From positions 74,484,277 through 74,548,276 of the forward strand of contig NC_079137.1 of NCBI RefSeq assembly GCF_945859705.1: 64,000 bases of DNA. The letters are read 5' to 3'. Shown piece by piece: positions 22,979 to 32,724 of the stretch (positions are counted from its first letter, which is position 1; every line of letters begins with the position of its first letter). Made by a program: the position numbers and the translations under genes. The DNA comes from Episyrphus balteatus. Taxonomy: Eukaryota > Arthropoda > Insecta > Diptera > Syrphidae. Below the pieces are notes generated by a model. That model ran no database searches. It was not told the DNA's origin and saw only the letters and a list, made by a program, of their open reading frames with translations.

Positions 22979-24407
22979 TTATGGAAAACATAACAAAGCA
23001 GCAGTTAAACACTGAGCTGATGTTGGTTCATCGCATATTAAAAGCTTTGGATTGAAGTGATAACCGTTTTTGCAGGTCCTTCCATACGAAACTTTTATTC
23101 CACATTCGATGAATTTGTTACATTTACCAGGATATGGTATTACGTCACCTGGTTTATTATCTTTGCACAAGCCCGTTGTAGAATTTGCACAACCTGGAGG
23201 TTCAGTTGGAGTTAGAATGGAACATCCAGCATCTTCAGGAGTTTCACAAATTTGTAGTTTTGCATTAAATTCTTGGCCGTATGGGCATTCTTGTGCCGTT
23301 GCAATTGGTATATCACAACATAAAATATATTGTGAACAGTTTCCTGGATATGGAATCAATTCACCATTTGAATAGTTGGAGCATATACCTGGGTAAATTG
23401 GTGGTGGCAGAAGTTTTGAGGCTTCAGTGGTAGTTGGGAATTCTGGTGTTACTTTGGGAATTGAACAACCAGCTTCTTTGGGATCTTGACAGATTTTGGT
23501 TTCTGCATTAAATTCCAAATCTGATGGACAGGAAAATGTTGGTGGAGCTGGTTCTATGCATTTAATGTAAAGATCACATCTTCCAGGGTATGGGAGAACA
23601 GTTCCATATTCAATATCTTCACAAATACCTTGATCCTTGAGAGGGTTCTTGAGTTGTTGTTGTTGTGGAGTCACCAGGAGTGACAGTTGATGGATATGGT
23701 TCTTCTTTGCATTCTGTATTTTCAGGAAAGTCACAAATTTGGTAAAGAGAATTGAAAACTTTTCCATCTTTGCAAGATTCAATATAGGCAATGTTGTCTT
23801 CACATCGAATGTACCACGTACAGTTCCAAGGATATGGGAGGAATGTATTATTTGGTTGGTTTATACAAATGTCAAAACCAGGCTCAATCGGTGGTAGTGT
23901 TGGTGGTTGAGTTGGTGGTTGTGTTGGTGGCTGGGTTGGTGGTTGAGTTGGTGATTGTGTTGGTGGTTGAATTGGTATTTGTGTTGGTGGCTGTGTTGGT
24001 GGTTGAATCGGTGGTTGTGTTGGTGGTTGAATTGGTGGTTGCGTCGGTGGCAGTGATGGTGGACCACCTTTTTGCGTACAACCAGCTGATGTTGGCCAAT
24101 CGCAACGCGTCGAATCGGGATTAAAATGAAGACCGCTTGCACACTGCACAACAGTTCCATCAAAATATTGACAAACTAAATATTTTGTGCAATCACCAGG
24201 ATAAGGAATTTCATCACCATGTAGATGGCCTTTACACTCACCCCCTTGAAGAGCTCGATCAGTTTTCACTGAAAATCTGGCAGCTTGTATACCAAACACA
24301 GCTCCAAATATAACTATCACTTTAAGAAGACCTTTTATTAAAAACAGAATGTTTAATCAATTAAATATTAAATCAATATGTTAACTCTGATGTATCTTAC
24401 TTTTCAT
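22979..24407 (-). pseudogene. g9: CBM14 gene broken by a frameshift
   Basis: Exon 1 is 24407-24401 (ATGAAAA); exon 2 starts at 24331. The first frame encodes MKSLLKVIVIFGAVFG, two CBM14 domains around a PPTx linker and a Thr-rich stretch, then stops at 23619 after SRYL (239 residues). Compared with g11, 24 bp are replaced by a single base near 23630, a net 23-bp loss, so the remaining three CBM14 domains (about 23618-22979, ending LLCFP) lie in another frame. Either a pseudogene or a truncated two-domain protein; an assembly error is possible. The first exon, splice sites and promoter look intact. As in g11, the final two domains found in g8 and g10 are missing. Domains before and after the break keep all cysteines, so the break is recent. 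Confidence 0.85.
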
Positions 24408-24419
24408 GGCTTCTTTTTT

Positions 24420-25090
24420 GGTTCGTTCCTCAAAATAAACTAACTTAATCATTTTAGGAACGTTATATACATATTTCTAAATTAGATTTTTGCTAAAAAA
24501 AAATAAATAATTTTAATCAGGCTCTGATTAGATTAAGTCCAGCATTTTCAATTTAATTTAATTATTATCTATTCATTTAATTGATAATGTGGATTTGAAT
24601 TAGCTAGTTGTGAATAAAAAATAAAAAATAGTATCTTAACTTATCATAGACCCCAAATGTTAAACTTTTAACACTTAGTAGGCACTACTCCATTCAAATA
24701 AATGTCAGGAACAACCAAGTGTGGATACGAAACCCCACTAATGTTACCTCGCGGTTGTGGTTCGAATTCTTTTTTAAAATCAACCAATACGAATAATGAT
24801 TCTGATATTTTGCATTGCAGCTGTGGCTGATTTACAAACCAGCCATCATCAGACAGTTTTATTATTTCTTACAGTCGGCTACTCAAGCCTTTCTCAACGA
24901 TCTTCACCCTTCGCGTATCACCCTTCCATTTGAAGACTGTGCCACCCTTCCTTTTGAATATTGGAAGAAGGTAACATTCCCTTCATTGATAAAGCATGCA
25001 ATCACCTGTTTAAAGCTTATAGACAAGAATCATGAGCCATCTAAGCCAAAAATCGAAATAATTTAAAAACTATTTAAAGTCACATCCTGC
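24420..25090. other. Intergenic g9-g10
   Basis: The left part is the g9 promoter region with the shared GATTAGATTAAGTCC block. From about 24650 to 25080 the sequence is not shared with the other copy. It has an open frame at 24815-25066 (plus) of 83 codons with no recognised domain, signal peptide or repeat match, possibly a transposon gag-like fragment but unidentified. Confidence 0.45.
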
Positions 25091-25153
25091 GAATTTATTT
25101 AAAACTTTATTTTCATTCAACAACAGGTACGACTCAAAAAATAAAATAACATG

Positions 25154-27029
25154 TTATGGACAAACATCTCCTGGGACACAATCTCCCACTCCTGTATCGA
25201 AAACATAACCATTATTACACGGCAGCAGCACCAGTTGTCCTCTACTGCAGAAGTAGAATTTCTTGCAATCTTCTTTATACGGATACATTGTTTGGTCTTC
25301 ATTGGGTTCACACTTTATTGGCTGATACCATTGACATTTAGCTTCTTCGATAGGTTCACATTCTTTACGAATAGCACTGTAGTGGAGACCTTTATCACAT
25401 TGGATGGCAACCGGAATTGGAAAGATGCACTTGATGTATTGTGTACAATCCTCAGGATATGCCAACAATGTTCCATTTGCTGCGCCACAACAGATATTGG
25501 AGCCTGGTGATGGTGTTGGTGATGGTTGTTGAGTTTCACACTGTGCTGTAGCCGGATCATCACATATTGAAAGCTTTGCATTGAAATGATAACCCTTATC
25601 GCAGGTTCTGCCATGCGAAACATGAACACCACATTCGATAAATTTGTTGCAATTGCCAGGATAGGGTATTAGATCACCTGGTTTGTAGCCTTCGCACAAA
25701 CCGGTTGTTGAATTGGCACAACCAGGTGGTTCAGTTGGGGTTGGAATGGAACATCCAGCATCTTGAGCAGATTCACAAATTTGAAGTTTGGCATTAAACT
25801 CTTCCCCAAATGGACATTCTTCCGCTGTTGGAATTGGGCTATCACAGCATATAATGTACTGAGAACAATTTCCAGGATATGGAATCCTTTCACCATTTGA
25901 ATAATTTGAGCAAATTCCTGGGTTAATTGGTGGTGGTAAAGGTTCTGTGGAGCCTTCACAGGGTTCTTCTGTAGTTGTTGTTGTTATTGAATCATCAGGA
26001 GTGACAGTTGATGGATAGGATTCTTCTATGCACTGTATATTTTCGGGAAAATCACAAATTTGGTAAACAGAATTGAAAACTTTTCCATCTATGCAAGATT
26101 CAATATGGGCAATGTTATCTTCACATCGAATGTACCATGTACAGTTCCAAGGATATGGTAGGAATGTATTATTTGGTTGGTTTATACAAATGTCAGAACC
26201 AGGACCAGGGGTAGGAATAGGATCAACTGTTGGTTCTGTTGGTGGTTCAGATGGTGGTTGAGTAGGTGGTTCAGTTGGTGGTTCAGTTGGTGGTTGAGTA
26301 GGTGGATCAGTAGGTGGTTCAGTTGGTGGTTGAGTAGGTGGTTCAGTTGGTGGTTCAGTTGGTGGTTGAGTATGTGGATCAGTTGGTGGTTCAGTTGGTG
26401 GTTGAGTAGGTGGATCAGTTGGTGGTTCAGTTGGTGGTTGAGTAGGTGGATCAGTTGGTGGTTCAGTAGGTGGTTCAGTTGGTGGTTGAGTTGGTGGTTC
26501 AGTTGGTGGTTGAGTTGGTGGTTCAGTTGGTAGTTCAGTAGGTGGTTGAGTTGGTGGTACCGTTGGTGTTTCTGTTGGTGGTTCAGTTGGCGGTTGAGTA
26601 GGTGGTTCAGTTGGTGGTTGAGTAGGTGGTTGAGTATGTGGTTCAGTTGGTGGTTGAGTTGGTGGTTCAGTTGGTGGCTGTGATGGTGTACCTCCTTCTT
26701 GAGTACAACCAGCTGATGTTGGCCAATCGCAAACTTTCAACTTGGGATTAAAATGAAGACCACTTGGACATAGCATCACAGTTCCATCAAAATATTCACA
26801 AACTAAATATTTTGTGCAATCGCCAGGATAAGGAATAAGATCACCATGTGGATGACCCTTACACTCACCCCCTTGAAGAGCTCGATCAGTTTTTACTGAA
26901 AATCTGGCAGCTTGTGTACCCAACACAGCTCCAACTATAACTATGAATATTAGAAGACCTGTAATAAAAAGAATATGTTAAATCAAACAGATTAATCAAT
27001 AAACAAATTTAGTATTTCTTACCTTTCAT
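25154..27029 (-). CDS. g10: large secreted CBM14 protein, six domains, long PPT linker
   Basis: Exons 27029-27023 (ATGAAAG) and 26958-25154; phase 1 intron; 603 residues. Signal peptide MKGLLIFIVIVGAVLG. Domain 1 (about 35-88) is followed by a linker of about 150 residues made of some 38 PPTx tetrapeptides (x = E, Q or D), a 12-bp minisatellite in DNA. Then come five CBM14 domains, starting with a CINQPNNTFLPYP domain and ending with the GDVCP domain. It lacks the domain with YPGRCDLYI present in g8, g9 and g11, and the g15-type domain inserted in g8. The 5' flank is nearly identical to that of g8 as far as 27346, where a transposon interrupts it. Expected role: mucin-like chitin-binding matrix protein. 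Confidence 0.92.
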
Positions 27030-27348
27030 GGCTTCTTTTCGGGTTCGTTTTTCGAAATAAACTAACTTAATAACTTAGAAACCATAATAATATATATTTT
27101 TAAATAATACCTATTTGCCAAAAAAAAAAAAAAAACGATCATTTTTAATCAGACCTTGATTAGATTAAGTCCAACATTTTTTTTATTATTATTCATTTAA
27201 ATGATTATGGCCATTTGTATTAGTTATGAATTAAAAATAAAAATTATTATCTTAACTTGATTGTTAATTTAATTTATTTTGGCAATTTAGTAGAAGTCTT
27301 ATTCCGCATTTTTATAACATTTCCTAAAAGCTCAAATCCTCATTTATA

Positions 27349-28970
27349 CACTCCTTTTCATCAGAATAGGTACACAACTTTTCAAATGTTCAGTATTCGT
27401 TTTTTCCTTACAGTGTAGGACAAATAATAATAATTTTTTTATGTCAATTCATTATTTAAGATGTTAGCAGAATCAGCAAAAAAAAATAATTCAAAACGTA
27501 TGGTTATTTTTCTTGTTTCTCTATGGCAAAGCATTTCACTTCGAAAAACTGAGTTTTTTTTTTTGTTTCATCAGAATAGGTACATAGAGAATGATGTGAA
27601 AGTGGTCCATGAAATGAATTTAAACCAAGTTCTTCTTAAAAAATGTATTTACTTATTTTATTTTTTGTATAGTGGCGTTTTTACTCATAAAAAAATAACA
27701 AAGCTGTCCAGGAATTGCATTGTTAAATCTCTTTATGCAATCTATCTGAATCTCTTCCCTAAATTGTCAAATGGTGGGTTACGGAAATATTTTTGTCTTA
27801 AAATCGAATATCACAAATTTTATCAGTACGGGCTAGCCATTTCCAAATGCTTTCAACAAGGTTCAGGGTTGTTTTCTATGGTAGATACTCAAGTACTTTC
27901 TAAATTTGCACTTCCTCCCAATATTTTACAGAGCATTTTTTGTGGTAGGAGGCGTGGTCCTGTTAAAAAATTCAGAATACTGGTTTACAAATACTAGAGA
28001 ACTAAGGAAAATTTTCTTGAATATGCATTTACAAATAATTGTGACCATTCTTCACGTTTGAAATTCATTATTTGTATTATCGTAGAAGATTACTTTCTTC
28101 CATGAATTAACACTCCTTTTTTAACAATGAAGTTGGTCTCAAAATGGTTTCTCCTTTCGCAGAATGTTAAACTGATAGTTTAACTCACCAAGGACATCCA
28201 AATTAAATGCTCGTTGATCCAAAAATAACAAGAAATACCACTCAACTTTTCATGTGGTAAAGGATTTCAAAAACCTTAAACGCATACAATTCTGTTCTTG
28301 GTGTAGTAATGGTGTCTTTTCAAAATTCAGCCATTTTAGAAGATTGGGACTAATGCCCATTCTATTTACTGTCCTAAAATTACAAATAATAACTGTTTTT
28401 CACTTTTATTCTTGTCGTTAAACCACCAAAACTGGTAGCACATGTAAAAATTTACTTGTCTTAGTGTTTTTTTTTTGCATTTTTTTTACAACCATTCATT
28501 TTTTTTAACCCCAGAATGTTTGTATCTGAAGTCTGGATAGAGCATATTCACAATTCGTAATTTTTTTTAATCATACCAGTACTGGTGGATCCTTCATTGT
28601 TTGTTTTTTTTCTTAAGGTGTTTTCACCAAAATTTAGCGATTTTAATCCACCCATGTTTTTCAAAATGGTATGATTATTAAATTACACTTATTAAAGTCC
28701 AGTTATTTGTTTAAATGGTAAATTTGCTCGAAATCTACGAAATCTATTCTGATGAAGAAAACAATTAGTTGATTTTTCCTCAAAAAATACTTTACAAGAA
28801 AAACAATGCGAAAGTTATGGTCCATTTTGAAATAATTTTAGCTGTTGCATTTCCCAACATCTTAAACTATCATAAAACAATAAAACCTTGTTAGGTCACG
28901 TACCACTATTGGAGACAAACGAATAATGAACATTTGAAAAGTTGTGTACCTATTCTGATGAAAAGGAGTG
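27349..28970. mobile_element. Tc1/mariner-like transposon with IR/DR ends (1622 bp)
   Basis: The ends are perfect inverted repeats over 44 bp beginning CACTCCTTTTCATCAGAATA, flanked by TA (27347-27348 and 28971-28972). A second copy of the tip (TTTCATCAGAATAGGTACA at 27566-27584; inverted TATTCTGATGA near 28745) lies about 215 bp inside each end, and the sequence between is imperfectly inverted too. This is the IR/DR layout of some Tc1/mariner elements. The paralogous g8 flank gives the empty site (near 21810). The interior has a 178-codon open frame (27461-27997, plus) without a recognisable transposase; I treat the element as non-autonomous or decayed. Confidence 0.85.
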
Positions 28971-28972
28971 TA

Positions 28973-29398
28973 TTAATTGGTCAAAACATTTGAATTTGGA
29001 TCAAAAGATAATATTTATAAGGAACTAGGTACATTTTTGTTTTGGCCAAGTACTTTTTTCTTATCAGGGGTAGAAATTTTTTTTTACCATAAACGCAATT
29101 ACTAATAACAATAAAATGTAATTTTTTTCTTTGATTTTGATATAGGTACCTACATAGCTATATATCAATGAATTTTGTATTGAACTTTAGTTGGAATCTT
29201 CTTATCAGTTTCTGGTGAGAGTAAGTTATTGTTCTTTGATCTGATAAGATCCATTCATCAATATCATTAAAATAGTTACACTCGAGCGTCTATCGCATAA
29301 AATTTAATTTTTATTAGCACCAACTTACTCCTAAAGTTATGCACAGAAATCTTTGTATTTTGAAGAAAATTTTTTTTAGGTTGTATTTATATCACCTG
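28973..29398. other. Continuation of the duplicated g10 upstream spacer
   Basis: Matches 21814-22210 upstream of g8, including the GATCTGATAAGATCC block. No gene. Confidence 0.6.
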
Positions 29399-29412
29399 AC
29401 AGTACCGGTAGA

Positions 29413-29667
29413 AGCTTCATTATTTACTCAACCAACCCCACAACTGGACATCCGGGTCTGAACACCCCGAGGACAACCTAGTCAGCAGACTTTTTAAATT
29501 AAGTTTATCCATGTATAATATTTATTTATATTTTATAACTTAGTCATTGTATAAGGTTAGGCCCCTTCTGTGCCAACAAAATTTTATATCAACCAATGTA
29601 TCTTAGAAATAAGTTAATTTTAAGTCAATTGTAAATAACAAGTTCAATAAACTAAATTGAAAATTGA
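29413..29667 (+). mobile_element. 5'-truncated non-LTR retrotransposon (255 bp) with 14-bp target duplication
   Basis: Exactly flanked by ACAGTACCGGTAGA (29399-29412 and 29668-29681). The insert begins within what looks like the end of an ORF2 frame (PTTGHPGLNTPRTT then stop) and ends in AATAAACTAAATTGAAAATTGA-like A-rich 3' sequence. The paralogous spacer near g8 lacks it. Long target duplication and 5' truncation fit a LINE of the jockey/CR1 kind. Confidence 0.8.
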
Positions 29668-29869
29668 ACAGTACCGGTAGATTTATAATGTGTGTGTGTG
29701 TGTGTTGATGTTATTTAAATTCGCCATCTTTGCTTTTATGACAGTAGAACAGCCACAGGTGTTAAAAATTCTTTTTCTCCGTTTACAAACAAAAGATATT
29801 GACAAAATTAGAAAACTCCAGATTTAAGTAACATTAAATTTTATTACATTCAATAAATACTATAAATAA

Positions 29870-29934
29870 ATTCTTAAATAAAATTATATTCTATATGGCC
29901 AAACATATCTCCTAAAACAATTTGTATAATGCTT
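29870..29934 (-). pseudogene. Fossil of the last CBM14 domain in the g11 3' flank
   Basis: Just after the stop codon the minus strand reads GGAGATATGTTTGGCCATAT, closely matching the g10 codons for GDVCP plus stop (GGAGATGTTTGTCCATAA), and the preceding ~40 bp align with the end of the last g10 domain. A deletion fused the fifth domain to this tail out of frame. The same fossil stands after g9 (22930-22978). Confidence 0.75.
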
Positions 29935-31604
29935 TTATGGAAAACATAACAAAGCAGCAGTTAAACACTGAGCTGATGCTGGTTCATCGCATATTAAAAG
30001 CTTTGGATTGAAGTGATAACCGTTTTTGCAGGTCCTTCCATACGAAACTTTTATTCCGCATTCGATGAATTTGTTACATTTACCAGGATATGGTATTACG
30101 TCACCTGGTTTATTATCTTTGCACAAGCCCGTTGTAGAATTTGCACAACCTGGAGGTTCAGTTGGAGTTGGAATGGAACATCCAGCATCTTCAGGAGTTT
30201 CACAAATTTGTAGTTTTGCATTAAATTCTTGGCCGTATGGGCATTCTTGTGCCGTTGCAATTGGTATATCACAACATAAAATATATTGTGAACAGTTTCC
30301 TGGATATGGAATCAATTCACCATTTGAATAGTTGGAGCATATACCTGGGTAAATTGGTGGTGGCAGAGGTTTTGAGGCTTCAGTGGTAGTTGGGAATTCT
30401 GGTGTTACTTTGGGAATTGAACAACCAGCTTCTTTGGGATCTTGACAGATTTTGGTTTCTGCATTAAATTCCAAATCTGATGGACAGGAAAATGTTGTTG
30501 GAGCTGGTTCTATGCATTTAATGTAAAGATCACATCTTCCAGGGTATGGGAGAACAGTTCCATATTCAATATCTTCACAAATACCTGTTCCAACGTAAGG
30601 TGGATTTGGGGATCCTTGAGAGGGTTCTTGAGTTGTTGTTGTTGTTGTGGAGTCACCAGGTGTGACAGTTGATGGATATGGTTCTTCTTTGCATTCTGTA
30701 TTTTCGGGAAAGTCACAAATTTGGTAAACAGAATTGAAAACTCTTCCATCTTTGCAAGATTCAATATGGGCAATGTTGTCTTCACATCGAATGTACCACG
30801 TACAGTTCCAAGGATATGGGAGGAATGTATTATTTGGTTGGTTTATACAAATGTCAAAACCAGGCTCAATCGGTGGTTGTGTTGGTGGTTCAGTTGGTGG
30901 TTGGGTTGGTGGTTGAGTTGGTGGTTGGGTTGGTGGTTGAGTTGGTGGTTGGGTCGGTGGTCGTGTTGGTGGTTCAGTTGGTGGTTGGGTTGGTGGTTGA
31001 GTTGGTGGTTGGGTCGGTGGTTGAGTAGGTGGTTGAGTTGGTGGTTGAGTTGGTGGTTGAGTCGGTGTTTGGGTTGGTGGTTGAGTTGGTGGTTGGGTCG
31101 GTGGTTGAGTTGGTGGTTGAGTTGGTGGTTCAGTTGGTGGTTGGGTTGGTGGTTGAGTTGGTGGTTGAGTTGGTGGTTGAGTTGGTGGTTGAGTTGGTGG
31201 TTGAGTTGGTGGTTGAGTTGGTGGCTGAGTTGGTGGCTGAGTCGGTGGCTGTGATGGTGGACCTCCTTCTTGATTACAACCAGCTGATGTTGGCCAATCG
31301 CAAACTTTCAACACGGGATTAAAATGAAGTCCACTTGGACACTGCACAACAGTTCCATCAAAATATTCACAAACTAAATATTTTGTACAATCTCCAGGAT
31401 AAGGAATAAGATCGTTATGTGCATGGCCATAACACTCATTTCCTTGAAGAGCTCGATCAGTTTTCACAAAAATTCTGGCAGCTTGTGAGCCAGCCACAGC
31501 CGCAATAATAACTATCACTATTAGAAGACCTTAAATCAAAAGTTATTATTATTATTAATAAAAAATATTTTAATTTATAAAGTGTCTAGTTTCTTACCTT
31601 TCAT
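29935..31604 (-). CDS. g11: large secreted CBM14 protein, five domains, long PPTQ linker
   Basis: Exons 31604-31598 (ATGAAAG) and 31529-29935; phase 1 intron; 533 residues. Signal peptide MKGLLIVIVIIAAVAGSQA. Domain 1 is followed by a linker of about 130 residues of PPTQ units, then four CBM14 domains (CINQPNNTFLPYP, YPGRCDLYIKC, YPGNCSQYILC, YPGKCNKFIEC). The reading frame ends abruptly in LLCFP just after the fifth domain; the 3' flank keeps a fossil of the lost GDVCP domain. TATA (TATAAAA on the minus strand at 31663-31669) and TCAGTA initiator (31638-31643) are well spaced. It is the intact counterpart of g9. Expected: chitin-binding mucin of the peritrophic matrix. Confidence 0.92.
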
Positions 31605-31637
31605 GACCTTTCCTTTTAGAGTTCGTTCAACGAATTA

Positions 31638-31669
31638 TACTGACTTCAAATTTTGAGGGACATTTTATA
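31638..31669 (-). promoter_or_regulatory. g11 core promoter (TATA + initiator)
   Basis: TATAAAA at 31669-31663 and TCAGTA at 31643-31638 on the minus strand, about 26 bp apart. This is the clearest promoter of the g7-g11 group. Confidence 0.7.
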
Positions 31670-31689
31670 TTTCTAAATTCGATTTGCCA

Positions 31690-32570
31690 AAAAGTTCACT
31701 GCTTTTAATCAGACATATTGATTAGATTACGTTCAGCACTTTTTATTAAATTATTATTCAAATGAATTCAAAATACAATTTTTTATCTTGGTGGTTTATT
31801 AGATGTTCTAGGCGCCTTAGTCACAACATTTCCTAAATTATTTCTCTTAAAATTTATTATGGCCAATCAAAATTATTGTATCCGATATTTTGGTCAAAAC
31901 ATTATATTAAAAGATAACAGGTATAAGAAATTCGGTACATTTTTGTTATGATTTGATAACTACGCTTTCTTATCATGGGTGATTTTTTCTATAACATAAA
32001 ACGCACTTTTAACTCATAGTAAAAGTGTAAGGTTCAGTTTATGACATGCGATAAAAATATAATGAATGATGTTATTTTGAAGTTTAGTTGGAATTTTCTT
32101 ATCTACGCGTGGAGAGTAGGTTATTGTTCTATGAATTGATAAGGTATGCTTTAATAAAAACCACACTACACGCGTCACGTCAAAGTGACTTAAGTTTGAT
32201 TAATTTTGTTTAACTCCTTAAGTTATGCAATGTAAAGTTTAAAAGTACGATTATATCATGATTTTGAAGAAATGTTGTTTGGTGTCATATTTATAATACC
32301 GCCGCTTCACAAGATCTTTAAATTGTCTTACTTTGGTAAGTCACAGTATATCTTTGTTTATGTAAATGCAACTGCTGTGAATGAAGCTTATGTCAAGTAT
32401 TAGTTGCTAATCATTTGTCAAAAGCTCATGACGTTTGGTTAAGTAATGAGGAACGACGCACATTAGTAACATGACAAATCTAGTATTTTTCCATGACCTA
32501 AAATAAGAAGACTACATCTATTGGTGACTGTCCATTATCAATAAATATAATAATAAAATTAAGTCATTGA
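31690..32570. other. Intergenic g11-g12
   Basis: The half near g11 resembles the upstream regions of g8-g10 (a diverged GATTAGATTA block near 31728, a TTGATAAGG site near 32138). No gene. The g12 polyadenylation signal is at 32590-32595 on the minus strand. Confidence 0.55.
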
Positions 32571-32724
32571 AAAAATAATGTTAAATAATTTTATTAAAGG
32601 CAACTTATTGCTTATATAAATTAAACTTAAGTAATACCAAATTTGTGTGTTCAATATCGATGGAGGAACTAAAAGTGATACAATGGTAAGGTAAAATCGC
32701 TGTTGGATATTTCCCAAAAAAAAA

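Noticed and set aside
24815..25066. 83-codon open frame between g9 and g10
   Set aside because: No domain, repeat, signal peptide or splice context; reported only in the intergenic note.
27461..27997. 178-codon open frame inside the Tc1-like element
   Set aside because: No DDE/D motif, helix-turn-helix or other transposase feature could be recognised; the opposite strand is broken by stops. Not called as a gene.
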